Positions 49,965 through 59,434 of a DNA stretch of 64,000 bases are shown one piece after another. Under the pieces are notes generated by a model. That model was not told the origin of the DNA. It saw nothing but the letters and a program-made list of their open reading frames with translations, and ran no database searches. This stretch comes from Sphingomonas swuensis (GTDB taxonomy: Bacteria; Pseudomonadota; Alphaproteobacteria; Sphingomonadales; Sphingomonadaceae): positions 2,688,001 through 2,752,000 of the forward strand of contig NZ_BAABBQ010000001.1 of NCBI RefSeq assembly GCF_039538045.1. Direction: 5' to 3'. Each line of letters starts with the position of its first letter. Position 1 is the stretch's first letter. A program made the translations under genes and the position numbers.

Positions 49965-51189
49965 GGCGGACTCCCGTGAACTGCCAGCGCGCCGCCGGCG
50001 GAAAGAAATTGCGATAGCTGGCGCGGCTGTGACCACGTGGGGTCGCGCAGCTTGCGCCCTTGAGCACCATCTGCCCGGACATGAACTTGCCGTTATATTC
50101 GCCGACCGTGCCCTCAGCGGGACGGAAGCCGGGGTAGGAAAGATAGGCCGACCCGGTCCAGTTCCAGACGTCGCCGAACCAGTCGCCGCCCGCGGCCGGA
50201 AGCACGGCCCCGGCACGGTCCAGCTGGTGGCCGCCCGCCGCGTCGGCCAGGCGCGCCCGGTCTTCCCACTCGGCTTCGGTCGGCAGCCGCGCGCCTGCCC
50301 AGCGGGCAAAGGCGTCGGCTTCGTAATAGGAGACGTGCGCGACCGGGGCTGCCGGGTCCCGCTCACGCCGACCGGCAAGCGTGAAGTGGCTTCCGTCCTT
50401 ATTCCAGTAGAGCGGCCCCCGGATGCCCTCGCGGGACACCCAGTCCCAGCCTTCGCTGAGCCACAGGCCGGCCTTGTCGTAGCCTCCGTCGGCGATGAAC
50501 TCCTGCCACTCGCCGTTGCTGACGCAGCGGCTGGCAAGCGCATGCGGATGGAGGAGGGCGCGATGCCGCGGTCCCTCGCAGTCGAAGGCGAAGCCACGAC
50601 CGTCCGTGCCGATCTCGACCACTCCGTCACGACCCGGCAGCCAGGCCATCGGCGCGGCCGCGACACGCTCCCTCAGCGGAAGCGCCGCGTAGGCGGGCTC
50701 CAGCGGATTGGCGGCGAAGGTCGAGAGGATGTCGGTCAGGAAGAGTTCCTGATGCTGCTGCTCGTGATGGATCCCGAGCTCGATCAGGGTCAGCGCCTCG
50801 GCCCCAAGCGTCGGCAGCGACTCCTGCACTGCCTCGTCGACCCGGGCGCGCCAGCCGCGTACCTCGTCGAGACTTGGCCGCGTGATCATTCCGCGCCGTC
50901 CGCGCTCCAGTCGGGCGCCTTCGCCTTCGTAATAGCTATTGAACAGGAAGGCCCAGCGCTCGTCGACCGGGCCATAGCCCGGGACATGGTCGCGCAAGAC
51001 GAAGGTCTCGAGGAACCAGGTGGTATGCGCCAGGTGCCACTTGGCGGGCGATGCGTCGATGTTGGGCTGGATGGTCGCATCGGCGTCGCTCAGCGGCTCG
51101 GCCAGCGCCAACGTCAGCGCCCGCGTCGCCTGCAGTCGCTCGCCGAGGCTTCGATGCTCTTCGATCCCCTGCCGTTGCTCAGCCTTCAA
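49948..51189 (-). CDS. egtB: Ergothioneine biosynthesis protein EgtB
   Basis: A 413-residue iron enzyme that couples hercynine with a thiol donor (in known systems gamma-glutamylcysteine or cysteine). DinB-like N-terminal domain with HLAHTTWFLE and HHEQQHQELFLTD, the iron-binding His residues, and a formylglycine-generating-like C-terminal domain (LPTEAEWED, PRGHSRASYRNFFPP). TTG start overlaps the upstream stop (TTGA), with GGGAG seven bases upstream. No EgtC or EgtE is nearby. Confidence 0.93.
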   Translation of the reverse strand: MKAEQRQGIEEHRSLGERLQATRALTLALAEPLSDADATIQPNIDASPAKWHLAHTTWFLETFVLRDHVPGYGPVDERWAFLFNSYYEGEGARLERGRRGMITRPSLDEVRGWRARVDEAVQESLPTLGAEALTLIELGIHHEQQHQELFLTDILSTFAANPLEPAYAALPLRERVAAAPMAWLPGRDGVVEIGTDGRGFAFDCEGPRHRALLHPHALASRCVSNGEWQEFIADGGYDKAGLWLSEGWDWVSREGIRGPLYWNKDGSHFTLAGRRERDPAAPVAHVSYYEADAFARWAGARLPTEAEWEDRARLADAAGGHQLDRAGAVLPAAGGDWFGDVWNWTGSAYLSYPGFRPAEGTVGEYNGKFMSGQMVLKGASCATPRGHSRASYRNFFPPAARWQFTGVRLARDV

Positions 51190-51812
51190 CCATCCACTCC
51201 CGGAAAGGCGTCCGACTTCAACAGTCTGGCGAGATGCGCCGTGCTCGACGCTAGCAACTTTGCGGTGGATTGCACTTCGTCGGGCACCTTGGGAAGATCC
51301 TTGAAGTCCGTCTTGTGCATCGCTTCGCCAACCCAGTAGCAGGCCGCGGCCGGCGGCACCGTCCAGCCCACGTCGTTCAGTCCCTGGAAGAGGTCGGCCG
51401 TCACGCGGTGCGCGCCGTCCTCGTTGCCGACGATCGCCGCCACGACCAATTTGCCGAAGCTTGGATAACGACCCTTGTCGTCGGCCTCGCTCAGGAACGC
51501 GTCCATCCGCTCGAGCACGCTCTTGCCGATGCTCGACAGCTGGCCGAGCCAGATCGGCGTACCGAAGATCAGGACGTCGGCGGCGAGGATCTTGGCACGA
51601 AGCTCGGGCCACTGGTCGCCGTCGCCCATGTCGCTCTCGACACCCGGCAGGATGCGATAGTCCGCCAGCCGAAGCGTCTCGGTGAGCGTCACCCCGTGCT
51701 TGCCGAGTTCGCCCGCGACCAGCTCGATCATCTTGTCGGTCGAGGACGGCTCCCCGTCAGACTTCTTGAGCGTGCAGTTGATGGCGACGGCGGTCAGCGC
51801 GGGGTTGGTCAT
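51186..51812 (-). CDS. Flavodoxin-like NAD(P)H reductase
   Basis: A 208-residue flavin reductase fold protein with FMN loops (NCTLKKSDGEPSSTDKMIEL, FGTPIWLGQLSSIGKSVLER) and EDGAHRVTADLFQGLND. It could deliver electrons in the ergothioneine pathway or act independently; the operon arrangement is the only argument. It is the first gene and its stop overlaps the TTG of egtB. Confidence 0.82.
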   Translation of the reverse strand: MTNPALTAVAINCTLKKSDGEPSSTDKMIELVAGELGKHGVTLTETLRLADYRILPGVESDMGDGDQWPELRAKILAADVLIFGTPIWLGQLSSIGKSVLERMDAFLSEADDKGRYPSFGKLVVAAIVGNEDGAHRVTADLFQGLNDVGWTVPPAAACYWVGEAMHKTDFKDLPKVPDEVQSTAKLLASSTAHLARLLKSDAFPGVDG

Positions 51813-51911
51813 GGGGCAAGGGTCTCCGTGGCGGACGAAGGATCGTCACCGCCATGGAACGAAGCTCGCGGCTTTGGGTGCCGTGATGCCGCCCTGCCCT
51901 TTGGTCCCGGG

Positions 51912-52601
51912 CTAGCGCTCGCTCAGATAGTAGCGGTCCACACGGTTCAGCGCCTCGTCGAGCTCGTAGACGATCGGCTGCCCGGTCGGGATCTCAAGCC
52001 CGGTAATGTCGGCGTCCGAGATGCCCGACAAATGCTTCTCGAGCGCGCGCAGGCTGTTGCCGTGCGCCGCCACCAGCACCCTCTTGCCCGCCTTGAGCGC
52101 GGGAACGATCTCCGCCTCGTAATAGGGCAGCACCCGCGCGATCGTGTCCTTCAGGCTTTCCGTCGCCGGTACCGCGATCCCGGCGTAGCGACGGTCCTGC
52201 TGAAGGCTCGCATAGGCACTGTCGGCCTCGAGCGGCGGCGGCGGCACGTCGAAGCTTCGGCGCCAGATCTTGACCTGCTCCTCGCCGACCTTGGCCACAG
52301 TCTCGGCCTTGTTGAGCCCGGTCAGCCCGCCATAGTGCCGCTCGTTCAGCCGCCAGTCCTTCACCAGCGGAAGCCACAGCCGGTCCATCGCTTCCAGCGC
52401 CAGGTTGGCGGTGCGGATCGCGCGCTTCTGGACCGAGGTGAAGACGAGATCGAGGTCCATTCCCTTGTCGGTCAGCAGCGTTCCCGCCGCCTTGGCCTCC
52501 GCGACCCCCTGCTCGGTCAGGTCCACATCCCACCAGCCGGTGAAACGGTTCTCGAGGTTCCACTGGCTCTGGCCGTGGCGAAGCAGGATCAGCGTCGGCA
52601 T
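51912..52601 (-). CDS. gpmA: 2,3-bisphosphoglycerate-dependent phosphoglycerate mutase
   Basis: A 229-residue glycolytic mutase. [20 protein letters not shown] holds the catalytic His, with [13 protein letters not shown] and [12 protein letters not shown] later. It lies five bases after the M14 peptidase gene in one apparent run (hutH, M14, gpmA). Confidence 0.95.
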   Translation of the reverse strand: MPTLILLRHGQSQWNLENRFTGWWDVDLTEQGVAEAKAAGTLLTDKGMDLDLVFTSVQKRAIRTANLALEAMDRLWLPLVKDWRLNERHYGGLTGLNKAETVAKVGEEQVKIWRRSFDVPPPPLEADSAYASLQQDRRYAGIAVPATESLKDTIARVLPYYEAEIVPALKAGKRVLVAAHGNSLRALEKHLSGISDADITGLEIPTGQPIVYELDEALNRVDRYYLSER

Positions 52602-52606
52602 GGGTG

Positions 52607-53734
52607 TCAGCGCCGCTCCAGCTCGGGCACGATCTGGTAGAGCGCGTCGAGGCAGCTGTGGGCCAGCGCCTTGCTCCGCTCGGGGCTCCAGCCATGGTCG
52701 GGATCGGCCAGCGGCTGGTGGTCCTTGAACGGCATCTCCAGCGTCATCGAGACGCAGCCGAATCGCTCGGCCAGCTGGGTCGTCGACATCGACAGGTTGG
52801 CCTGGCCCGGCCGAGCCAGTTCATAGCCCTGCTCGGTCTGGAAGTCGGGGCAGATCCGCTCGAGCGTGGTCCCGAACAGGTCGTAGAGTTGGCTCTGCCG
52901 CTCGGTCAGCGAGGGAATGCCCTCGAAGCCCGCGAGGAAGTTGGCGGCGATCGCCTCGTCGCCGTGGATGTCCATCGCGAACACCGGCGGATCCTTGTCC
53001 ATTGCCTCGCGGACGCACAGCACTTCGGGGCTGCGCTCGGCGGTCGGCGCATGCCACTCGCGGTTGAGGTTCACGCCCGCAGCGTTGGTCCTGAGGTAGC
53101 CGCGGCGGCTGCCGTCGGGATTCATGTTCGGCACCACATGGAAGGTGCAGCGGCTGAGCAGTGCGCGGGCGACGGGATCGTCGGGATCGGCCAGTTTCTC
53201 GAGCGCGCCTTCCATCCACCATTCGGCCATGCTCTCGCCCGGGTGCTGGCGGGCATAGAGCCACACGGTGGTCGCGCCCTCGCCCAGCGTCAGGCAGTCG
53301 ATCGGCTGCCCGTCGAGGCTGTGGCCGAGCGTCCGGTGGGTGACATCGGGGAGGCTGGCGATCAGCGCCACGAGGTCGTGGTGCCGCTCCATCGAGTAAG
53401 GCGCGAAATAGGCGACCCAGAGGACGCCACTTTCCGGGGTTACGCGGATGGTCAACACGCCGTCGGCATAGCTGGTGTCGGCCAACGTCCAGGTCTCGCG
53501 GTCGCTCGACACGCGCGCGCTGTAGCCGGGCCAACCCATCGGATAAGCCGAATCGGCGCAGTTGGTGATCCTGAGGGTCAGTGCCTCGCCTGCCGCGCCG
53601 GAAACCCGGAAGTGGAACCACTGGCGGAACTCGCCGCCGGCATCGTCGACGATCTCGAGGTCGAGGGTCGTGCCCTCCTGCTTGATGAGGCGAATGTTGC
53701 CGCTGTCAAAGGCGCTGCTGACGGTGATGGACAT
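52607..53734 (-). CDS. M14-family carboxypeptidase (cytosolic type)
   Basis: A 375-residue zinc peptidase without a signal peptide. An N-terminal beta domain (residues 1-120) precedes the M14 domain with [15 protein letters not shown] (HxxE), [17 protein letters not shown] and the catalytic Glu in TLEMPFKD. This matches cytosolic carboxypeptidase-like M14 proteins. Substrate unknown. Between hutH and gpmA. Confidence 0.9.
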   Translation of the reverse strand: MSITVSSAFDSGNIRLIKQEGTTLDLEIVDDAGGEFRQWFHFRVSGAAGEALTLRITNCADSAYPMGWPGYSARVSSDRETWTLADTSYADGVLTIRVTPESGVLWVAYFAPYSMERHHDLVALIASLPDVTHRTLGHSLDGQPIDCLTLGEGATTVWLYARQHPGESMAEWWMEGALEKLADPDDPVARALLSRCTFHVVPNMNPDGSRRGYLRTNAAGVNLNREWHAPTAERSPEVLCVREAMDKDPPVFAMDIHGDEAIAANFLAGFEGIPSLTERQSQLYDLFGTTLERICPDFQTEQGYELARPGQANLSMSTTQLAERFGCVSMTLEMPFKDHQPLADPDHGWSPERSKALAHSCLDALYQIVPELERR

Positions 53735-53753
53735 GGGGAGCGCCCTTAAGCGG

Positions 53754-55262
53754 TCACGCTTCCAGAAGAAAGGCGTCGTGCATCTTTCCGTCGAGCACCG
53801 CCGACTGCAAGGCCGCCATCTCGTCGGCCCAGTAGCGATCGGCTTCGAGGTGTGGGCTGATCCCCCGGACACGCCCGTGAAGACCCGCAAGCGCCGGTGA
53901 GGTCGTCAGCGGCGCATGATAGTCGACCCCCTGCGCCGCCGTGATCAGCTCGACCGCCACCACGCCGGCCGCGTTGCGCGCGACGCTCGCCGCCTTGCGC
54001 GCCGCGATCGGCGCCATCGACACATGGTCCTCCTGCCCGGCCGAGGTCGGGATCGAATCGACCGAGGCGGGAAAGGCGAGGCTGCGGTTCTCCGCGACCA
54101 GCGCGGCCGCGGTCACCTGCGGGATCATCAGCCCGCTGTTGACCCCGCCGTCGTCGGTAAGGAATGCCGGGAGGCCGCTCATCTTGGGATCGACCAGCAC
54201 CGAGATCCGCCGCTCCGACAGGCTCGCCACTTCGCACAGCGCCATGGTGATCGTGTCCGCCGCGAAGGCGACCGGCTGGGCATGGAAGTTGCCACCCGAG
54301 ATCGCGCTGTCCTCGTCCTCGAACACGATCGGATTGTCCGTGACCGCCGCCGCCTCGATGGTCAGCGTGCGCGCGGCATTGTTGAGCAGGTCAAGGCTCG
54401 CGCCCATCACCTGCGGCTGGCAGCGGAAGCTGTAGGGATCCTGCACCCGTCCGCAGCGATGATGCGAGGCGACGATATCGCTACCATCGAGCAGCCGCGC
54501 GATCTCTGCCGCCACTTGCTCCTGCCCCGGCTGCCCGCGAAGCGCCGAGATGCGCGGGTCGAACGGCTTGACGCTCCCCTTCAGCGCATCGACCGACAGC
54601 GCCCCGGCGCCGAGCGCCGCGCCGAACACGCGCTCGGCTTGGAACAGCGCGTCGAGCGCCAGCGCCGTCGAGAATTGGGTCCCGTTGATCAGCGCCAGCC
54701 CCTCCTTGGGCCCGAGCTCGAGCGGCGTACGACCCATTCGCTGTAGTGCCGCCGCGGCCGGCAGACGCTCCTCGCCGAGTTCGATCCAGCCGAAGCCCAT
54801 CAGCGCCGCGGTCATGTGGGCGAGCGGTGCGAGGTCGCCGCTCGCCCCCACGCTGCCCTGGCTCGGGATCACCGGCATTGCGTCGGCGTCGACCAGCGCC
54901 TGGAGGGCGTCGACGACCTCGATCCGCACTCCGGAATGGCCACGCCCGAGGCCAAGCAGCTTGAGAAGGATCATCAGCCGCACGACCCTCCGCGGGCTCG
55001 GCTCCCCCAGTCCGCAGCTGTGCGACAGGATGAGATTGCGCTGAAGCTCGGTCAGCCGGTCCTGCGGAATGCGCTCCTGCGCCAGAAGCCCAAAGCCGGT
55101 GTTGATCCCGTAGACCGTCTCGCCGCTGGCCACGATCCGCGCGACCGCCTCGGCCGACGCACGCACCCTGGCCAGTGCCCCCTCCCCCAAACGCGCCGGG
55201 GCGCCTCCCCAGAGCGAGCGAAGGGCGGTGAGCGAGATGTCCTGCGGATCGAGCATATGCAT
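53754..55262 (-). CDS. hutH: Histidine ammonia-lyase
   Basis: A 502-residue lyase converting histidine to urocanate. The MIO cofactor motif is [14 protein letters not shown]. Other family signs are [31 protein letters not shown] and [17 protein letters not shown]. The start may be MHML or two codons later. Standing alone without hutU, hutI or hutG in the window. It starts the run hutH-M14-gpmA. Confidence 0.93.
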   Translation of the reverse strand: MHMLDPQDISLTALRSLWGGAPARLGEGALARVRASAEAVARIVASGETVYGINTGFGLLAQERIPQDRLTELQRNLILSHSCGLGEPSPRRVVRLMILLKLLGLGRGHSGVRIEVVDALQALVDADAMPVIPSQGSVGASGDLAPLAHMTAALMGFGWIELGEERLPAAAALQRMGRTPLELGPKEGLALINGTQFSTALALDALFQAERVFGAALGAGALSVDALKGSVKPFDPRISALRGQPGQEQVAAEIARLLDGSDIVASHHRCGRVQDPYSFRCQPQVMGASLDLLNNAARTLTIEAAAVTDNPIVFEDEDSAISGGNFHAQPVAFAADTITMALCEVASLSERRISVLVDPKMSGLPAFLTDDGGVNSGLMIPQVTAAALVAENRSLAFPASVDSIPTSAGQEDHVSMAPIAARKAASVARNAAGVVAVELITAAQGVDYHAPLTTSPALAGLHGRVRGISPHLEADRYWADEMAALQSAVLDGKMHDAFLLEA

Positions 55263-55315
55263 GCCCCCGCTTAGTGCCCTGGGACGAAAAGCGGGAGTGG
55301 CGAAGATTGGTCCCG

Positions 55316-56662
55316 TTACGCGTCGACGCTGCGCTTCAGCAGTTCGAGACAATCGCCGTCGATTGCCGTGCCGACGGCGTCGGTCATGATCCTCAGCGCC
55401 TCGCTCTGCGACAATGCGGCGCGGTAGGGGCGGTCGGAGACCAGCGCATCATAATGATCGCAGGCGGTGATGATCCGTGTCTCGCGGCTGATCGCGGAGG
55501 CACCGAGTGCAAGCGGATAGCCGGCCCCGTCGAGCCGCTCGTGGTGCGCCGCAGCGACGTCGGCGAGACCTGCAAGCGCGCCGATCCGCCCGAGGATGGC
55601 GCGGGTGTGCACCGCGTGCGCGCGCATCTCGCTCCATTCCTGCTCGTCGAGGCTGCCCGGTTTCTCGAGGATCGTGCTCGACACACCGAGCTTGCCAATG
55701 TCGTGGAGCACAGCCGCGCGCCGCAGCCAGCGGGTCCGCCCGCGGTCCATCCCGAACCCTGCCGCCATCCGCTCGCTCAGCTTCCCGACCCGTGTAGAAT
55801 GGCCCGCCGTGAACGGGCTCTTGGCATCGATCACGCTGCCGAAGGCGTCGGCGATGCAGTCGAGATACTCCTCGTCGAGATGCCGCTCGGTCTCGTGCGG
55901 CGCAAGCCGGACGACCCGGCTCTCGATTGTCGGCGAGGACAGGGCGGTCCAGAACAGCGGCGCCGCACTCGCCTGCTCGAGCGCTCGGACCAGCGCCGGA
56001 TCGAGCCACACGCCGCTCCGCCGCCGCGCCTCGTCCAGCGCGGCGCTGGGCCCGGCATGGACGTGAAAGACGTCCACCACCTGCGCCAGCAGCGCGATGC
56101 GCGAGAAGAGCGGGATCGCCTCCGACTGTCGCCGCTCCGGGCGGCCCGAGCCATCCCAATGCTCGTCGAGATGGTAGATGCCGTCGCACACCGCATCGGA
56201 GAAGCGCAGGGTCCGGGCGATGTCGGCGCCCCTCGTGCAGCGCGAAACGATCATCTCCTGCGCGATCGCACCACCATTGCGAAGGATATTGCCGATCGCC
56301 GCCGCACGCTGTCGCAGCGGTCGCCCCCGCGCAGTCTTGCTGAAGACGAAGTGGAGGGTCGCGGCGAGGCTCGTTCCGACGGTCTTGTAGCCCTGTTTGA
56401 AGGCGCGGTCGTCGGCTTCGTACAGCTCGCAGATCCGCGCGGCATTGCTGCTGCAGCCGAGGTCCTTGAGCAGCAGCGTATAGTAGAGATCGCCCATCTC
56501 TGCCGAAGACAGGCCGATGATCCGCCCGATCTCCATGCCGATCCAGCAGCTGCGGATCGAATGGCCGGCGGGCTGCCCCTCGGTGAGGTCAAGCGCATAG
56601 CTGAAGGCGGCGATGACTTCTGCCCGGCTGACCGCCGGGACCGTAAGCGACTGGTGAAGCAT
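55316..56662 (-). CDS. HD-GYP domain phosphodiesterase
   Basis: A 448-residue protein. Residues 1-180 form a divergent HD-like N-terminal half (SIRSCWIGMEIGRIIGLSSA, LDEHWDGSGRPERR), and the C-terminal half is a full HD-GYP domain with HSTRVGKLSERMA, LHDIGKLGVSSTIL and HHERLDGAGYPLA. It probably degrades c-di-GMP. The tandem HD layout resembles a subset of LuxR-associated HD-GYP proteins without the HTH. Upstream of hutH by 53 bases. Confidence 0.9.
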   Translation of the reverse strand: MLHQSLTVPAVSRAEVIAAFSYALDLTEGQPAGHSIRSCWIGMEIGRIIGLSSAEMGDLYYTLLLKDLGCSSNAARICELYEADDRAFKQGYKTVGTSLAATLHFVFSKTARGRPLRQRAAAIGNILRNGGAIAQEMIVSRCTRGADIARTLRFSDAVCDGIYHLDEHWDGSGRPERRQSEAIPLFSRIALLAQVVDVFHVHAGPSAALDEARRRSGVWLDPALVRALEQASAAPLFWTALSSPTIESRVVRLAPHETERHLDEEYLDCIADAFGSVIDAKSPFTAGHSTRVGKLSERMAAGFGMDRGRTRWLRRAAVLHDIGKLGVSSTILEKPGSLDEQEWSEMRAHAVHTRAILGRIGALAGLADVAAAHHERLDGAGYPLALGASAISRETRIITACDHYDALVSDRPYRAALSQSEALRIMTDAVGTAIDGDCLELLKRSVDA

Positions 56663-56746
56663 CGCACCGACTTGGACGCGTCTTCTTAATCTCGCTCCTA
56701 ATGAAGAAGGTTAACCGCTTCGCTCGCCGTTGGGTCGCGCACGCTG

Positions 56747-57097
56747 CTAACGCTGGGCGACGGTCACCTCGACGCAGCGTTCGGGCCGGCAGGCCAGTTC
56801 GCGGTCGACCAGTTGGCGTGCGCGCTGGATCGAGGCGGACGCGACATCGTCGGCATGGGTCAGGACAATCAGCGGCGGCGGCGTCATCCCGTTCACCACG
56901 CGGAGGAAGTGGGCGACCATAGGCTCAGCCACGGTCCGGCCATTCCACTGCCATCCGCCGGGCGCCACGTGCAGGCGGTTGACGGGCCCGGGTCCGCTCG
57001 GAACCGCGCGGGCCTGCTTCCAATGCCCGAGCGGCGAATTCGCCGCGCCGTCGGGCGTCATCGACATGAACAGGGTTGCAGCCACCACAAGCGACAT
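56747..57097 (-). CDS. Membrane-anchored periplasmic protein, possible downstream half of a split HTH gene
   Basis: A 116-residue frame starting at an ATG with GGAGGAG eight bases upstream. The first residues (SLVVAATLFMSM) form only half a membrane helix; the missing half and a positive-inside flank (GRYSRRQLGFAVGGACI) are encoded in the same frame just upstream. The outer part (VAPGGWQWNGRTVAEPMVAH, MTPPPLIVLTHADDVASAS) resembles an ExbD-like periplasmic domain, only loosely. See the frame continuity with the HTH frame at 57185-57475. Confidence 0.6.
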   Translation of the reverse strand: MSLVVAATLFMSMTPDGAANSPLGHWKQARAVPSGPGPVNRLHVAPGGWQWNGRTVAEPMVAHFLRVVNGMTPPPLIVLTHADDVASASIQRARQLVDRELACRPERCVEVTVAQR

Positions 57098-57184
57098 GAT
57101 GCACGCTCCTCCGACCGCAAACCCAAGCTGCCGCCGCGAGTAGCGGCCCTCACCGCGGCGCTTCTCGCCTTCCGCGCTCGGCGG

Positions 57185-57475
57185 CTACGGTGCCACCCCG
57201 ATTTGCTTGGACACAGAATTTCCGGTGGGGTTCTCGGCCGCCGCCAGCACGCGGGCCGCTTCGCGGCTGCTCCCAACGCCAAGCTTGCGCCGAGCGCCGC
57301 GAAGCCGCTCGTTGACGGTGTGTACCGACAGTCCAAGGTAGGTCGCGATCGACTTGGCGTCGTGACCCGCGAGGAGCAGCCGAAGCGCGGCTTTCTCGCG
57401 ATCGGTTAGGGAGGAGACGCCGGCAACCATGGCCGCACTGTCCTCCGGAGGGCGACCACGCGCAAGAAGCGGCAT
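57185..57475 (-). CDS. LuxR-type HTH protein, ends at an in-frame TAG
   Basis: A 96-residue protein with a LuxR-type HTH (SLTDREKAALRLLLAGHDAK, LGLSVHTVNERLRGARRKLG) and a tail ending SKQIGVAP at TAG (57185-57187). The 29 codons after TAG are open and lead straight into the membrane helix of the gene at 56747-57097, in the same frame. It may therefore be the first half of an HTH-helix-periplasmic protein that was broken by one stop codon, or a separate short regulator. Confidence 0.7.
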   Translation of the reverse strand: MPLLARGRPPEDSAAMVAGVSSLTDREKAALRLLLAGHDAKSIATYLGLSVHTVNERLRGARRKLGVGSSREAARVLAAAENPTGNSVSKQIGVAP

Positions 57476-57513
57476 GTGATCGATGCCGCGCTCGGCCCAC
57501 TAACGCGCGAATT

Positions 57514-58065
57514 TCAGGGTGTCGTGGTCTCGCGCCACGCGCCGGGCGCGAGCCCGTCGAGGCTCCACTCCCCGATGCGCCAGCGGACCAGCCGGAGCGT
57601 AGGCAGACCCACCGCCGCAGTCATCCGCCGGACCTGGCGGTTGCGGCCTTCGCTGATGGTCAGCTTCAGCCAGCAGTCGGGCACGCTCTTCCGGAAGCGA
57701 ACCGGCGGGTCGCGCGGCCAGAGGTCGGGATCGGCAATGTGATTGGCCCCGGCCGGACGGGTCAGGCCGTCCTTGAGCTCGATACCACGACGGAGGCGGA
57801 GAAGCTGCGCCTCGTCGGCTTCGCCCTCGACCTGCACCAGGTAGGTCTTGGCCATCTTGAACCGCGGGTCCGCGATCCTCGCCTGGAGCCGGCCATCGTC
57901 GGTCAGCAGCAGCAGGCCCTCGCTGTCGCGATCAAGCCGGCCGGCAGGATAGACGCCGGGAATGTCGAGATGATCGGAGAGCGTCGCCCTGGCCTCGGGC
58001 GAGCCCCGATCGGTGAATTGCGACAGCACGCCATAGGGCTTGTTGAACAGGATCAGCCGAGCCAT
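57514..58065 (-). CDS. 23S rRNA pseudouridine synthase, RluE type
   Basis: A 183-residue RsuA-family enzyme that isomerises a uridine of rRNA. The catalytic motif is GRLDRDSEGLLLLT, with MARLILFNKPYGVLSQFTD at the start and SEGRNRQVRRMTAAVG later. No S4 domain, as in RluE. It stands alone. Confidence 0.9.
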   Translation of the reverse strand: MARLILFNKPYGVLSQFTDRGSPEARATLSDHLDIPGVYPAGRLDRDSEGLLLLTDDGRLQARIADPRFKMAKTYLVQVEGEADEAQLLRLRRGIELKDGLTRPAGANHIADPDLWPRDPPVRFRKSVPDCWLKLTISEGRNRQVRRMTAAVGLPTLRLVRWRIGEWSLDGLAPGAWRETTTP

Positions 58066-58199
58066 GCGCCCCTTTGGTCGTGCGCGGCGGCGGCTGCAAC
58101 GTCCGTCATCCTGCCGCGGCTATCGCCGGGCCTTGCGGCTCGGCGCAAAGAGTTCGCTCCAAGCGAACCGCGCCTGCCTGCTGATGACGCTCGCGCATG

Positions 58200-58220
58200 G
58201 CGGGGCTCGCGAGGCCCCGC
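58200..58220 (-). terminator. Hairpin after the Excalibur-domain gene
   Basis: GCGGGGC / GCCCCGC with a 7-base loop, eight bases after the stop. A second hairpin, GTTCGCT-CCA-AGCGAAC, lies at 58152-58168. Confidence 0.5.
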
Positions 58221-58227
58221 GCGCTTC

Positions 58228-58494
58228 CTAGGGGCGACCGCGGATCGGTTCGCAGGCGAGGCCGTCCATGTCGCCGTCCATCCAGGGGCGGTAGCCGGGC
58301 TCGCCGGCGCGGATCGGGGCGAGGCCGAGGCGGCGGATCTCGTTGCAGCCGCGGTAGGTGACGCTCGCCTCGCGCTTGGTCAGCGGGCGGGTCTCGCTGC
58401 GGGGCGGATAGTCGTAGGGACGCGCATCCTGCGGCGCGGCGACCAGCGGCACCAGCGGGAGCAGGGCCGAGGCGGCAAGGAGAAGCTTGAGCAT
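58228..58494 (-). CDS. Secreted protein with Excalibur-type calcium-binding motif
   Basis: An 88-residue protein with a signal peptide (MLKLLLAASALLPLVPLVAA). The C-terminus has an Excalibur-like motif (RGCNEIRRLGLAPIRAGEPG, then MDGDMDGLACEP) in which DxDxDGxxCE binds Ca2+. Likely periplasmic. Confidence 0.82.
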   Translation of the reverse strand: MLKLLLAASALLPLVPLVAAPQDARPYDYPPRSETRPLTKREASVTYRGCNEIRRLGLAPIRAGEPGYRPWMDGDMDGLACEPIRGRP

Positions 58495-58554
58495 GGCCCG
58501 AGCCTAGGATCGGTCGGTGAAGGAAGGTTTAAGGGACCGCCCCTCCCCCCTCGT

Positions 58555-59127
58555 TCAGGCGCCAGGCATCGTCCCGGGGCGGAGGTAGGCGAACATGTGC
58601 GGGACGAAGTCCTGCTTGCCCAGCGGAACGCCGGCGCTGCGCAGCAGGGCGTAGGCCATGTCGGCGTGGAAGGCCGACTGCGGAAGCACCCAGTCGCGGA
58701 CGTAGGTGGCGCCGGTCATGTCGAACACCATGCCCATCGGAAGCGCATGGGCGAGCGGGCGGTCGGCGGCGGAATCGAGCTCGTCCGGACCGACGCCGCG
58801 GAGGAAGGCGATCGCCTGCCCGAGGATCGCGCGGAGGTCGGCAAGCGAGCCCGGCTCGTCCTGCGCCATGGCCGCATGGGTGCGCAGCGCGGTGGTCGCC
58901 TCGGGTGTCTCCTCGCCGCGCAGCCGGTGCACCGCCTCCTGGGCGAGGAAGGCCGCGATCCGGACCTGGCTGTGGAGCGGGAACATGTCGACCGCGAGCC
59001 GGACGGCGAGCAGGTCTTCGGGATCGTTGCCGTGGGCTCGCGCATGCGCCTCGCCCTTGTCCAGCCAGCCGCCGAGCGCGATCAACTGGTTCGAGAGAGT
59101 GGGGACGAGGAGGTCGGTGAGGGTCAT
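58555..59127 (-). CDS. DUF1993 family protein
   Basis: A 190-residue protein with the DUF1993 start (LVPTLSNQLIALGGWLDKGE) and pattern AVDMFPLHSQVRIAAFLAQE and FHADMAYALLRSAGVPLGKQ. DinB-like helical fold, function unknown. Upstream of it lies a repeat region. Confidence 0.82.
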   Translation of the reverse strand: MTLTDLLVPTLSNQLIALGGWLDKGEAHARAHGNDPEDLLAVRLAVDMFPLHSQVRIAAFLAQEAVHRLRGEETPEATTALRTHAAMAQDEPGSLADLRAILGQAIAFLRGVGPDELDSAADRPLAHALPMGMVFDMTGATYVRDWVLPQSAFHADMAYALLRSAGVPLGKQDFVPHMFAYLRPGTMPGA

Positions 59128-59152
59128 GGCCAGGTCCTAGCCCGGCCTTCCG

Positions 59153-59179
59153 CGAAGTTCACGAAGTTCTCGAAGTTCA
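59153..59179. repeat. Triple 9-base direct repeat CGAAGTTC-A/T
   Basis: Three tandem copies at 59153, 59162 and 59171, just upstream of the DUF1993 start. Runs of this kind are seen in sphingomonad intergenic DNA. The GTTC cores are 5 bases apart, so this is not a LexA operator. Confidence 0.6.
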
Positions 59180-59288
59180 CAGGGTGCGGGGGTCTCGCGC
59201 CGTTTTCCCTCCGGACCCGATCATCCGCGCAGGGCATGACAAAGGGAAGCGCAGGACGAACCATATAGGTTGTTTACTGCTTGAAAGC

Positions 59289-59408
59289 CTACAAGGCAAG
59301 CGGGATGGGTCGGCCTCTTCGCCGGCTCGGGCGACCGAAACGCTTCCCGCCGTTGTGCGCGTAGGCGTCGATCTGCTGGCGAACGAGGAAGTGGCCGCGC
59401 CGGGTCAC
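59289..59408 (-). CDS. Possible 39-residue basic protein
   Basis: GTG-started frame ending GRPSRRRGRPIPLAL, with RGHFLVRQQIDAYAHNGG in the middle. It fills most of an otherwise empty 307-base gap (59128-59434). Ribosome site weak. Real gene status is uncertain. Confidence 0.25.
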   Translation of the reverse strand: MTRRGHFLVRQQIDAYAHNGGKRFGRPSRRRGRPIPLAL

Positions 59409-59434
59409 CAGCGCGGCATCCTGCCCCTTCCCGC

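Noticed and set aside
59153-59179. LexA box in the GTTC repeats
   Set aside because: The spacing between GTTC cores is 5, not 7 bases.
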